From NCBI RefSeq assembly GCF_900099895.1, contig NZ_FNDY01000006.1, positions 62,001 to 126,000 on the forward strand: a stretch of 64,000 nt of DNA, given 5' to 3'. The DNA is from Paenibacillus naphthalenovorans. Lineage in GTDB: Bacteria; Bacillota; Bacilli; Paenibacillales; NBRC-103111. Below, piece by piece: positions 7,059 through 16,600 of this stretch (its first letter is position 1; every line of letters starts with the position of its first letter). The notes below the pieces were generated by a model. The model was given only the letters and a program-made list of their open reading frames with translations. It had not been told where the DNA came from and did no database searches. The position numbers and the translations under genes were made by a program.

Positions 7059-8273
7059 ATGCTGCCTTTGCATGGAATGAAAGTGTTGGATTTGACCCAA
7101 TTTTTGGCAGGTCCTTACTGTACGTTGATTTTGGCCGATCTTGGGGCGGAAGTGACCAAAGTGGAACGATTCCCGGGCGGCGACGATTCGAGGAGAGTCG
7201 GGCCTTTTAAAAATGGCGAAGGCTACTGCTTTGCTATGCCTAACCGAAACAAAAGAAGCATCGCGCTCGATTTGAAAAATGAAAAAGGGAAACACATTTT
7301 TATGCAGCTGGCTGAAAAGGCGGATGTGGTAATCGAAAATTTTCGTCCTGACGTCAAAACGAAAATGGGCATTGATTACAATGCGGTGAAAGCGGTTAAT
7401 CCGGGGGTGATCTATTGCTCCATATCCGGGTATGGGCAAACGGGGCCATACAGCCAGAAAGGAGGTTTTGATATCGTTGCCCAAGGCGTTACGGGGCTGA
7501 TGAGAATGACCGGCGAGCCCGGCGGACGTCCCGTGAAAGTCGGGATTGCCATTAATGATATCTCTGCCGGCATAACGGCGGCCTATGGAATTTTGGGCGC
7601 CTATATCCATAAGCTTAAAACCGGGGAAGGGCAGTATCTGGAAACGTCCCTGGTCGATGCCGCGTTGGCATGGACGTTCTGGGAATCAGCGGCTTACTTT
7701 GGGGCCGGGGAAATTCCGGCTGCAACCGGAGCGCGTCATAGACGGTCCACTCCTTATCAAGCCTACAAAACGAAAGACGGGTATGTCACGATTGGAGCCG
7801 GAAACGATAAGCTTTGGACCAACTTATGCAATAAGGTTTTAGGAAAACCGGAGTGGGTCGGCGATCCGCGGTTCATCGATTTACAGACAAGAATGAAAAA
7901 TATCGACTTGCTGGAGAGCATGATAGAAGAAATATTGAAAGAGCAACCGACCTCGCATTGGGTGGAAAAATTGGATGAATCCGGCGTACCGGGAGGACCG
8001 GTCTACACTTACGAACAAGCGTTAAACGATCCGCACATTTTGGCCAGGGACATGGTTCTGGAAATTCATCATCCCATCCTGGGGGATATGAAAACCATAG
8101 GGTTCCCCGTCAAATACTCCGGGACGCCGCTTTCGATCCGAACGCCTGCGCCGTGGCTTGGGCAGCATACGAACGAGGTATTGAATGAGCTGGGATTGCA
8201 GGAAGAGGAAATCAAGGAGCTGTATAATGAAAATGTGGTATACAATAAATATCCGGAAAGGATGATCATCTGA
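7059..8273 (+). CDS. CaiB/BaiF-type (family III) CoA-transferase
   Basis: A 404-residue enzyme that moves CoA between carboxylates. It has the family opening LDLTQFLAGPYCTLILADLGAEV, the FRPDVKTKMGIDY segment, and the likely catalytic Asp167 in VGIAINDISAG, equivalent to the Asp that forms the aspartyl-CoA thioester in formyl-CoA transferase. ATG 7059 is preferred over the in-frame GTG at 7050, since AGGAGAGG lies 8 bases upstream. It overlaps the next gene by one base (TGATG). As first gene of an operon with a hydratase-like enzyme, a thioesterase and a carboxylate transporter, it probably activates the imported acid to its CoA ester. Confidence 0.9.
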   Translation: MLPLHGMKVLDLTQFLAGPYCTLILADLGAEVTKVERFPGGDDSRRVGPFKNGEGYCFAMPNRNKRSIALDLKNEKGKHIFMQLAEKADVVIENFRPDVKTKMGIDYNAVKAVNPGVIYCSISGYGQTGPYSQKGGFDIVAQGVTGLMRMTGEPGGRPVKVGIAINDISAGITAAYGILGAYIHKLKTGEGQYLETSLVDAALAWTFWESAAYFGAGEIPAATGARHRRSTPYQAYKTKDGYVTIGAGNDKLWTNLCNKVLGKPEWVGDPRFIDLQTRMKNIDLLESMIEEILKEQPTSHWVEKLDESGVPGGPVYTYEQALNDPHILARDMVLEIHHPILGDMKTIGFPVKYSGTPLSIRTPAPWLGQHTNEVLNELGLQEEEIKELYNENVVYNKYPERMII

Positions 8274-9058
8274 TGTCTACGAATCATGTTTATCTTGAGA
8301 AAAAAGGTGAAGTTGCCACGATTTATTTTAATCAGCCGGAAAAAAGGAATGCTTTGACCCACGAAATGTGGAAAACGATTCCTTCCCTGTTGGAAGATGC
8401 CGAGCAGGACAGGGGGATCAAGGTGCTCGTTTTGCGCGGGGCGGATGAAATGGCGTTTGCCGCCGGGGCTGATATCAGCGAATTCAAAACATTAAGATCG
8501 ACTCCGGAAGGGGCGAAAATTTACAACGATGCTTGTCATAAAGCGGAAAGAAGATTAGCCCACTTTAAAAAGCCGACGATTGCGATGATTCAGGGACCTT
8601 GTATCGGAGGAGGGTGCGAGTTGGCGTTGGCATGCGATTTCCGTTTTTCCGATACGACCGGCCGTTTTGGGATCACCCCCGCCAAATTGGGACTGGTATA
8701 CAGCCTTAACGCGACCAAACAATTGGTTGATCTGGTCGGTCCGGCCAACGCAAAGTATATTCTTTTATCCGGCAAAATTATCGATGTGCAGCGCGCATTC
8801 CGAATCGGCCTGATCGACGAAGTCTATTCCCCGGAAGAAATCGTAAGCAAAACTTACGAATTTGCGGAACTATTGTGCCAAAATGCGCAATTTACGGTAC
8901 GCAGCATGAAATATATCATTTCGGAAATTATGAGAGGCGTGGCGGAAGATACGGAGGAGACGAAAAGACTCCGGCAGGATTCCTTCAGCACGGAAGACTA
9001 TCAAGAAGGAGTCAGGGCTTTTTTGGAGAAACGTAAACCGGACTTCAAGTATTCCTAG
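8273..9058 (+). CDS. Enoyl-CoA hydratase/isomerase-family protein
   Basis: A 261-residue crotonase-fold protein. AFAAGADISEF (61-71) forms the first oxyanion-hole segment and GPCIGGGCELALACDFRF (108-125) the second, with Glu116 matching the first catalytic Glu (Glu144 of rat hydratase). The second catalytic Glu (rat Glu164, in the usual PE-x-x-LG motif) is replaced: here it reads ITPAKLGL, with Ala137. The enzyme may therefore act as an isomerase, lyase or a hydratase using another base. It likely processes the CoA ester made by the preceding CoA-transferase, with which it overlaps by one base. Confidence 0.88.
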   Translation: MSTNHVYLEKKGEVATIYFNQPEKRNALTHEMWKTIPSLLEDAEQDRGIKVLVLRGADEMAFAAGADISEFKTLRSTPEGAKIYNDACHKAERRLAHFKKPTIAMIQGPCIGGGCELALACDFRFSDTTGRFGITPAKLGLVYSLNATKQLVDLVGPANAKYILLSGKIIDVQRAFRIGLIDEVYSPEEIVSKTYEFAELLCQNAQFTVRSMKYIISEIMRGVAEDTEETKRLRQDSFSTEDYQEGVRAFLEKRKPDFKYS

Positions 9059-9074
9059 AGAAGAAGGTATAAAT

Positions 9075-9485
9075 ATGGAACAGGCTAGGATCAAATTTGA
9101 AGAAGCCATGGCCACCCAGGCAAATGATTTTGAAACGTTTTTTCTGGCGCGTTTTTTTGATTTGAAATTCAAGTACGGGGATGAAGTTTGCATCGTGGAA
9201 GCCCCTGTCGAAAATTACATGTTCAATCCGCAGGGGACTTTGCATGGCGGGGTTATTTCCTTCATCCTCGACGTGTCTATGGGACATTTGTGCAAAAAAT
9301 TTCTTGGTTCGGCGGTTACTCTCGAAATGAAAACCCAGTATCTGAGCGGTGTCCATGGTGGAATCGTTACATGCACAGCCGCTTTTTTGAAGAAAGGGAA
9401 GAAAATCGTCCAGATGGAATCGAGAATGACGAATCAGGACGGAAAACTGGTCGCCATGGCGACCGCCACCTTTTATCTGCTTTGA
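9075..9485 (+). CDS. PaaI-like hotdog-fold thioesterase
   Basis: A 136-residue single hotdog domain. The motif NPQGTLHGGVISFILDVSMG (about residues 51-70) contains the HGG turn and the downstream Asp typical of PaaI/YbgC-like acyl-CoA thioesterases, followed by the strand VTLEMKTQYL. It probably releases CoA from an intermediate or dead-end product of the CoA-transferase/crotonase pair. It lies 16 bases downstream of the crotonase gene and 15 bases before the next tctC, so it is operonic. The N-terminal 45 residues are less conserved. Confidence 0.85.
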   Translation: MEQARIKFEEAMATQANDFETFFLARFFDLKFKYGDEVCIVEAPVENYMFNPQGTLHGGVISFILDVSMGHLCKKFLGSAVTLEMKTQYLSGVHGGIVTCTAAFLKKGKKIVQMESRMTNQDGKLVAMATATFYLL

Positions 9486-9500
9486 AAGGGAGAGTTTATT

Positions 9501-10529
9501 ATGAAAAGTGGAGTATGGAAAATGATGTTGGCTGCTCTGACGGCTTTTTCATTAAGCGCCTGCGGGGGAGCGGGCGGAGGGAACGGCCAACCCGCCAACG
9601 GCGCTTCAGAGAATACACAAACGCAATCGAAAACGGAATTCAAATATCCGGAAAAGCCGCTTGACTGGACGATCGCCTTCGGACCCGGCGGAGGAAACGA
9701 TATCATGTCCAGAACCATTATCGATATTTTGAAAAAAAACAAACTGTATACACCGCCGATTGTGGCTGAAAATCGTCAGGGCGGCAGCGGGGCCACGGGT
9801 TGGGGGTATCTGAACAGCCACAAAGGGGATCCTTATCAAATCAGTTCCACCAGCGGAAGCTTTATCACAACACCGCTGCTTTCCAATACGGGCTTTGACT
9901 ACAAATCTTTTACCCCGGTCGCATTGATGGCAACGGACGACATGGTGTTTATTGTAAACGGCGACTCTCCGTACAATACGCTGGACGATTTCATCCAAAC
10001 CGCAAAAAGCGGCAAAAAAATGAGTATCGGAGGGTTGGGAGCGGTGAATGTGGATTACATTATCCCCCGCATGCTGGCGAAAGAAGCCGGATTCGATTTT
10101 GAGTATGTGCCGTTCCAATCTGCAGGAGAAAGTACTTCGGGCCTGCTTTCAAAAAGCATCGATGCCATGATGGCAAATCCATCGGAAGTATTGGGGCAAA
10201 TTAAAGCCGAAAAAATGAAACCGCTTGCATTTTCTGGTAATAGCAGGATACAGTCCTTATCGGACGTCCCCACCTTCAAGGAACTCGGCTACAACGTGAA
10301 CCTGCCTATGCCGCGCGGAATTGTTTTGGCAGGCGGCGTTTCAGATGACGTTCAGAACTGGTGGATTGAGACGATGAAAAAAGTCGCGGAAACACCGGAA
10401 TGGAAAAAGTACATCAGTGATAACAGCTTGACGGAAGATATACGATTTGGGGACGATTTTGCCCAATATCTTGAAGAGACAACCAACACCTTTAAGACAC
10501 TTCTTAAAGAGACGGGAGCGATAAAATAG
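9501..10529 (+). CDS. tctC: Tripartite tricarboxylate transporter substrate-binding lipoprotein (second system)
   Basis: A 342-residue TctC-family lipoprotein with lipobox LSAC at about residue 20 and a Gly/Ala-rich linker. The mature domain begins YPEKPLDWTIAFGPGGGND, matching the family's first ligand loop, followed by NRQGGSGATGW. It is clearly a different paralogue from the tctC at 2416 and probably has another ligand. GAAAGGGAG precedes the ATG. It belongs to the CoA-transferase operon, so its ligand is likely the acid that is activated to a CoA ester. Confidence 0.9.
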   Translation: MKSGVWKMMLAALTAFSLSACGGAGGGNGQPANGASENTQTQSKTEFKYPEKPLDWTIAFGPGGGNDIMSRTIIDILKKNKLYTPPIVAENRQGGSGATGWGYLNSHKGDPYQISSTSGSFITTPLLSNTGFDYKSFTPVALMATDDMVFIVNGDSPYNTLDDFIQTAKSGKKMSIGGLGAVNVDYIIPRMLAKEAGFDFEYVPFQSAGESTSGLLSKSIDAMMANPSEVLGQIKAEKMKPLAFSGNSRIQSLSDVPTFKELGYNVNLPMPRGIVLAGGVSDDVQNWWIETMKKVAETPEWKKYISDNSLTEDIRFGDDFAQYLEETTNTFKTLLKETGAIK

Positions 10530-10978
10530 TGGGCATGATGAAACTGGGATTTTCCGCATTTCTCTTTTTGTTCACTTGGGTATTTTTTCTGTTAAGCCTT
10601 GAATTCGAATTTTTCACAAGCTCCGGCAAGCCGGGTCCCGGTCTGTTTCCCATCACGATTGGTCTTTTGCTTCTCATATTTACAGGCATTCGGGTGATGA
10701 ACGATTGGCGGAACAGACGATCGGACGAAGGCAGCGAGGGGTATGCCGGCGATATAGGGTGGGTGATTCTTCTTACATTTCTGCTTGTTCTGCTCATGAC
10801 TTATATCGGGGCCGTACCCGCAATGGCATTGTACATTTATTTCATTCTGTTTCGTTTCAACCGCAAACGATATGTGCAGAATGCGGTCATCAGCATCACG
10901 ATTCCGGCGTTAGTCTTTGCTATGTTTGAGCTTTGGCTGAATGCGGGGCTGCCAAAGGGAATACTGGGATTTATGTAA
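10529..10978 (+). CDS. tctB: Tripartite tricarboxylate transporter small membrane subunit (second system)
   Basis: A 149-residue membrane protein with about four hydrophobic segments and the GKPGPGLFPITIGLLLL motif of TctB. The GTG start overlaps the TAG of tctC by one base, implying translational coupling; the in-frame ATG codons at 10535 and 10538 are alternatives. It pairs with the TctA encoded immediately downstream. Confidence 0.88.
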   Translation: MGMMKLGFSAFLFLFTWVFFLLSLEFEFFTSSGKPGPGLFPITIGLLLLIFTGIRVMNDWRNRRSDEGSEGYAGDIGWVILLTFLLVLLMTYIGAVPAMALYIYFILFRFNRKRYVQNAVISITIPALVFAMFELWLNAGLPKGILGFM

Positions 10979-10999
10979 AAGCTGTGGGAGGCGAGCAGT

Positions 11000-12505
11000 A
11001 TGGAATTTTGGGATCATTTGCTATTGGGTTTTTCAATAGCAGTCACTCCTACCAATTTATTATTTGTAACCATAGGGGCGTTTATCGGCATGATTGTAGG
11101 GATCATCCCCGGATTCGGTCCATCAGCCGGAATCGCCATCCTTTTGCCGCTGACATTTTCATTGAATCCCACAACGGCAATCATTATGCTTGCCGGGATA
11201 TACTACGGTTCCATGTATGGAGGCACGATTACTTCTATTCTGATTAATACGCCCGGGGAATCGGCAACCGTCGCAAGTACATTAGATGGGTATCCGCTCG
11301 CCAAACAAGGTCGGGCGGGCCCCGCGCTTGTCATGCAGGCGGTGGCTTCGTTTATAGGCGGTACACTCGGGGTCATCCTGATTTCCTCCATGGCCCCTTT
11401 TCTGGCCGATGTTGCCGTATCATTCGGCCCGTCGGAATATTTCATGCTGATGTTGATGGGTCTGCTGATGTTGACTTTTATGATGGGAGACAACAAGATT
11501 AACGGCATCATTTCGGCTTTGTTCGGTTTCGCCATTTCCATGGTAGGCGTTGACGTCGTATCGGGTCAACAAAGATTTACCTTCGGATCGGCCGAACTGA
11601 TCAATGGCATCGACTTTATTCCCGTGGCCATCGGCCTTTTCGGTATCGGGGAACTTCTAAGTTCCGTCCATGAAGGAGCCCATCGGGAAGGAAAGAAAGA
11701 AATGATTGTTTTTTCCTTTAAGAAAAACTTCTGGCCCAATGCGAAAGATTATCTGGAAAGCAAATATACCTTTATCCGCGGGTCGCTGTTAGGATTTTTT
11801 GTCGGAGTGCTGCCGGGTGCGGGGGCTACGATTGCATCTCTGATGTCTTACTCTATGGAAAAGAAACTTTCCAGGACCCCGGAAAAATTCGGGAAGGGCG
11901 CCATGCCGGGCCTGGTCGGTCCGGAAGCGGCCAACAATGCGGCCTCGGCGGGAGCGATGGTGCCTTTGCTGACCCTTGGGATTCCCGGTTCGGGTTCCAC
12001 TGCGGTTCTCCTTGGCGCGTTCATGATGTGGGGGCTGCAGCCCGGGCCGCTGTTGATGGACAGCAATCCCGATTTTGTCTGGGGCTTGGTATCCAGCATG
12101 TATTTGGGCAATGTCGTACTGCTGTTGGTGAATATTGTCGCCATCCCGCTATTTGTAAAGGTCATGCAGGTTCCTTACCGTTTGCTGCTTCCTATGGTCG
12201 TTGTCCTTTGCGTGCTGGGCACCTACACTCTTCATGCAAGTATCGTGGAAACCTGGATTATGTTGATCTGCGGAATCATTGGATACTTTATGAAGCGGAA
12301 CGGATTTTCCCCCGCAGCAGCCGTCCTGGCTTTAGTCCTGGGGCCCATGGCGGAGAATACCTTGCGGCAGTCCCTGCTTTCTTCGCATGGAAGCCTGGAT
12401 GTTTTCGTTACACGTCCTGTTTCACTGACGTTGTTCATTCTGATTTTATGCATACTGGCCATGCCGTTCGTCATGAGAATGATTAAAAAAGCTTGGAGAG
12501 GATGA
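11000..12505 (+). CDS. tctA: Tripartite tricarboxylate transporter large membrane subunit (second system)
   Basis: A 501-residue multi-spanning permease with the TctA hallmark GIIPGFGPSAGIAILLPLTF near residue 35, YGGTITSILINTPGES near residue 75, and the second-half motif GVLPGAGATIASLMSYS near residue 270. Preceded by GGGAGG. It forms the importer with the upstream TctB and TctC. The motifs differ enough from the TctA at 3982 that this is an old paralogue rather than a recent duplication. Confidence 0.92.
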   Translation: MEFWDHLLLGFSIAVTPTNLLFVTIGAFIGMIVGIIPGFGPSAGIAILLPLTFSLNPTTAIIMLAGIYYGSMYGGTITSILINTPGESATVASTLDGYPLAKQGRAGPALVMQAVASFIGGTLGVILISSMAPFLADVAVSFGPSEYFMLMLMGLLMLTFMMGDNKINGIISALFGFAISMVGVDVVSGQQRFTFGSAELINGIDFIPVAIGLFGIGELLSSVHEGAHREGKKEMIVFSFKKNFWPNAKDYLESKYTFIRGSLLGFFVGVLPGAGATIASLMSYSMEKKLSRTPEKFGKGAMPGLVGPEAANNAASAGAMVPLLTLGIPGSGSTAVLLGAFMMWGLQPGPLLMDSNPDFVWGLVSSMYLGNVVLLLVNIVAIPLFVKVMQVPYRLLLPMVVVLCVLGTYTLHASIVETWIMLICGIIGYFMKRNGFSPAAAVLALVLGPMAENTLRQSLLSSHGSLDVFVTRPVSLTLFILILCILAMPFVMRMIKKAWRG

Positions 12506-12541
12506 AATTTGCCCTAAAACCGATCAAGGAACAGGGCGGCG

Positions 12542-12634
12542 ATGAAGCAGAAGCGAAATGTAAGATTTTCCCTGACGTTATTGATTGTCGTTCTACTTAT
12601 TGTTATGATTCCATTAATAAGCTTGTTTAGATAA
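12542..12634 (+). CDS. Possible 30-residue membrane peptide or gene remnant
   Basis: ATG 12542 opens a 30-codon frame: a basic start (MKQKRNVR) and one strongly hydrophobic segment (SLTLLIVVLLIVMIPLISL), ending FR. The start resembles the first transmembrane segment of a chemoreceptor or sensor kinase, so it may be a truncated remnant rather than a gene. GAACAGGGCGG upstream is a weak ribosome binding site. A second short frame, ATG 12502 to TAG near 12630, overlaps the tctA stop but has no recognisable content. Confidence 0.25.
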   Translation: MKQKRNVRFSLTLLIVVLLIVMIPLISLFR

Positions 12635-12654
12635 AAGGGAGAGAACAAAAAGAT

Positions 12655-13329
12655 ATGATTCGGCCTAAAACGATCAGGGAAGTTGTATACGAGCAGCTGA
12701 AAAATAACATTTTAGCCGGGGTGTACCGGCCGGGAGAACGATTGATCGAAACCAATCTTGCGCAGGATTTGGAGGTGAGCCGCACCCCGATTCGCGATGC
12801 CCTGAACAAGCTGGAATCGGAAGGATTAGTGGAAACGCTGCCTCATCGGAGAATTTTCGTAACCAAACTGTCCAGGAAAAATATACTCGATTTCTATCAA
12901 ACGAGAGCGGTTATGGAGGGCTTAGCCGCCAAACTTGCCGCCGAGAATGCAACCGAGGAGGAGCTGGCGGACTTTCACTCGTTTTTAAATGAAATGGAGG
13001 TTGTTTTTGAAAAGGAAAAAGAGCTGACCAATTATAAAGTGATTGCCGAAATCAACAACGAATTCCATTCTAAAATTTATTACATATCCAAAAACGAAGT
13101 GCTGAGAAAAATGCTGGAGAGCTTACAAAATCCGATTACTTTGATCAGGTCGACGGCTTGGACCAAAAACAGCACACGCAAGTACAGCACGTTGAACGAG
13201 CATCGGCTCATCGCCTCGGCCATTCTGCAGCGGGATGGAACAACGGCCCAGAAAAAAGCGGAAGAGCATATTTTCAATGCGTGGAAAGCGGCCGACCAGG
13301 CGTTGGAAGACGAGAACGCATCCGGGTAA
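12655..13329 (+). CDS. GntR-family regulator, FCD type
   Basis: A 224-residue regulator. Residues about 8-75 form the GntR winged helix (GVYRPGERLIETNLAQDLEV, then SRTPIRDALNKLESEGLVE), and the remainder is an all-helical FCD ligand-binding domain. It sits at the 3' end of the CoA-transferase/TctCBA operon in the same direction, so it probably controls that operon, possibly through the AATACWGTATW and TGTATACA boxes at 6897-7020. GGGAGAG precedes the start by a few bases. The ligand is likely the imported acid or its CoA ester, by inference only. Confidence 0.9.
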   Translation: MIRPKTIREVVYEQLKNNILAGVYRPGERLIETNLAQDLEVSRTPIRDALNKLESEGLVETLPHRRIFVTKLSRKNILDFYQTRAVMEGLAAKLAAENATEEELADFHSFLNEMEVVFEKEKELTNYKVIAEINNEFHSKIYYISKNEVLRKMLESLQNPITLIRSTAWTKNSTRKYSTLNEHRLIASAILQRDGTTAQKKAEEHIFNAWKAADQALEDENASG

Positions 13330-13421
13330 AAATAGGCCGGGAAGAGTTGGATGACGCGCAAAAAATGAAACCGATTACTTTGGCCGAAATCGTTACGGCT
13401 TCGCTACGACTTGTCCTGAGT

Positions 13422-13455
13422 CACAATGCGACAACCCTCGCATTGTGGCTTTTTT
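13422..13455 (+). terminator. Rho-independent terminator after the GntR gene
   Basis: CACAATGCG at 13422-13430 pairs perfectly with CGCATTGTG at 13439-13447, with an 8-base loop and a T6 run after it. It ends the CoA-transferase operon. The remaining gap to 13611 shows a TATAAT (13529-13534) that may be the -10 of the next gene, without a convincing -35. Confidence 0.8.
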
Positions 13456-13611
13456 GCGGGCTGAAATATTTCAGAATCTGTTTACTTTTTCTTAAAATTG
13501 AGATGATATTCCGCTTACAAACCTTCACTATAATCCATAAATACGCACACGTTTGAATGCGGGATCGTATGTTCTGGTTGTGCGGTAAATCATGATAAGG
13601 ATGGGGAGAAT

Positions 13612-16600
13612 GTGTTGAAACGGAAATGGATCAAATTGTTTTTAGCTTTCGCCGTCGCCGTATCCGGCCTTCCAATGGCAGGTACGGTTCCGAAGGTTGA
13701 AGCGGCGGCCGCACCTCCGTATGTGCTGATTACGGAAATTATGTTTAACTCCAAACAGCCTTCCGGGGTGTCTGCGGAGCCATATGAGTACATAGAGATT
13801 TATAATAACAGCAACAAGACGATCAATTTGAAGGATTACAAGATTATTTATGATTATTATGATAACCGGGCTCCGCTGGAATGGGATATCACGGAGGACA
13901 AGCCGCTGGCCCCGGGTGCAGTGATGGTGCTGTGGAATGTGACGGACCCGGCTAATAATGGCGGGATTACCGATGACCTGAGCAACTTTAATACGGCATA
14001 TGGAACGAGCTTGACCGAATCGCAGGTGACCCGGTTTCATTCGGGAGGAATGGCCAATACGGGAGGTCGCAGTCTGTCCCTTGCGCTGGATCATGGCCTG
14101 AACCGGATCGTAACGGCAAGCTACAACGCTCCGAATTCTACCGACACTTCGGATTCCGCAGATGGCAAGACAGTTACGTATCAGCCGCCTGCGGCCGGAA
14201 CCCATACGATGATCAAGCTTGGCTCGAAGGTAGCGCCAACCCCCGGGACATTAGCAGCCGGGCAAACTCCGGCAGCGCCTGTCCATTTGCCGGCGGACTA
14301 TTGGGCTCCGTACATCGAGCATACGCCAACCGCTTCAGGAATTGAAGCGCAGAACTTCACCGTATCTGCTTCCGTCTATGAAGAGACGCAGCTAGTATAT
14401 ATAAAGCTGTTGTATCAAACGGACAAGCAGAGCAGCTTTACATCTCTGCCCATGACCGTCGCCGGAATGACCTATTCAGCCACGATTCCTAAGACGGAGC
14501 TGATTGACGCTTCCTCGTTACATTACTATTTCGAGGCGTCGGACGGGACGAATGTAACGCGTCTTCCGGAGCAAACCGATCAAACCTTCAGCTTGTCGGT
14601 TTACCCGGAGGTAAATTATAACGCGGTTCCGGATCTGCTCATTACCGAAATTGTGCCGAATCCCGATTCTCCACAAACCTATGAGTATGTGGAAGTGTAT
14701 AATACAACAGACCGCCCGATCAACTTGAAAGATTACAAGCTGAAATATATTTATCCGAACAATACGTTTAAAGATTGGGATTTGGATGAAAACAAGCTGG
14801 TACAGCCTCAAAGCGCTATGGTGCTGTGGATTAACAATACGGCAAGCCAAGGGAAAACGACGGCGGACTTTAACGCAAACTTCGGCTCCAGTATTACCGA
14901 TGACCAAATGGTCCGAACCGCCCCGAACGACGGCATGATCAATTCGGAGAAAAGAACGCTTGCGCTTATGACGGACACCGGTGCGGAAATTTCCCGCGCT
15001 TCCTATAACGATGGCGAGCAGGCTAATGAAGCCGTCAGCAAAAAAGGGATTGTGTACGAATATCCGAAAGACGGCAGCAAAGTCATGATGAAGAGAGCGT
15101 ATGGACAAACGGCTACTCCTGCCGCTGTCATTGCCGGTCAAGTGCCGCCGCAGGCGAAATCCGCAGTGAACGATACAACGGTGCCGGTCATTGACCATAC
15201 GATGCCGCTGCTGGCGACACCGCCGATTGATCTGACTTTGAAAGCAGGCATTACAGACGACAACCTAGTCAAACGCGTGACTTTTTACCGTAAGAACAAG
15301 GAAGAGGATACTTTTAAAGCCGAGAATCTGGAGAAAAACAGTGAAGGATTTTACGAAGCCAAGACCATTTCTTTATATGACCTTCAGAAAACGGAAGCGC
15401 TGGAATATTATTTTGAAGCGTCTGACGGTAACAATGTAGTTACGTCTATGGCTCAAAACGGAGGAAAGCCGTATGCCATTACCATTCAGCATGAGGCTGT
15501 CGAGCCGTTGACCCTGAATGTCAAAACAGGCGATTTCTTGTCGGGCACGCAAATGCTGCTGGGAGCAAGCAGTGACGAGAATGAAGCCACCTCTTTGTTT
15601 GTCGACGGCGTAAAGGTGCCGACCGTCAACAAGATGGTGCGCCCGGCTACGTTTGTCATGGAGGTGGACGGCTTTAATGCAGGCTACAAAAACGGATTGC
15701 TGGTCGGCAATAAAGTACTGAAGATTTTTGACGCCAATATTACGGGCAATCAAATCGTGACCGTAGAAATTCCGGCTGACGATTTGAAATCCGGCGCGAA
15801 CGTCATTTCCGTTTCTTCGGGTAACCGCGTAGATCCGCTGGATACGACCGATAATAATGACGACTTCACGATTCAAAATGTACGCCTTGTCCTTCCGGAC
15901 GGAACGATTATTCCGGTTGAATCGACCCAAATCAAGATGGGAGACGGTTCGTATGCAGCGGGACCAACCGGTAAAATCGCACTCGGCGACGGCTCGTTCA
16001 ACGATGTAACGGCCAAAGAACGCGCAGACATGACATTTACCATTCCGGATGACAAGCTGACCGGCCGCACGTATGCCTGGGATACGACCCAAGTCGCGGA
16101 GGGTCCGCATACGGTTTCGATCCAGGTGGATGGCTCGGAACCGCTGAAGAAAGTTTCCGCGGAAGTAATTGTAGATAACACCAAGCCTTTCATCACAGCC
16201 TTGTCCATCGAGGAAAACAAAACGTATAAAGGCAGCATTTCATTTTCGATCAGTGCGGACGATGCGCTTTCCGGTATTGCAGCCGTGGAGGGCAAGCTGG
16301 ACGGCAACGATTTGTCTTTGCCTGCCGTCGTGAATGCTTTGAATTTGACGCCGGGCACTCATGAGTTTGAAGCGATTGTAACGGATAAAGCTGGCAACGA
16401 GCTCGTCAAAAAGATTCCTTTCTCCGTGGTTGAGGAGCACCCGTACAAGCCGGTCAATCCGTCTCCGGCGCAGGGTGCAGCGGGAGTAGACTTAAACGCC
16501 TCATTGGCCGTTACCGTGAATGATCCGACCGGCGATCCGCTGGACGTGACATTCTACAAAGCCTATCAGTATGATTTTACTGACAAAACACCGAAGCAAG

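Noticed and set aside
9075-9485. Phenylacetate-degradation assignment from the PaaI-like protein
   Set aside because: No other paa genes are nearby; the hotdog thioesterase family is broad.
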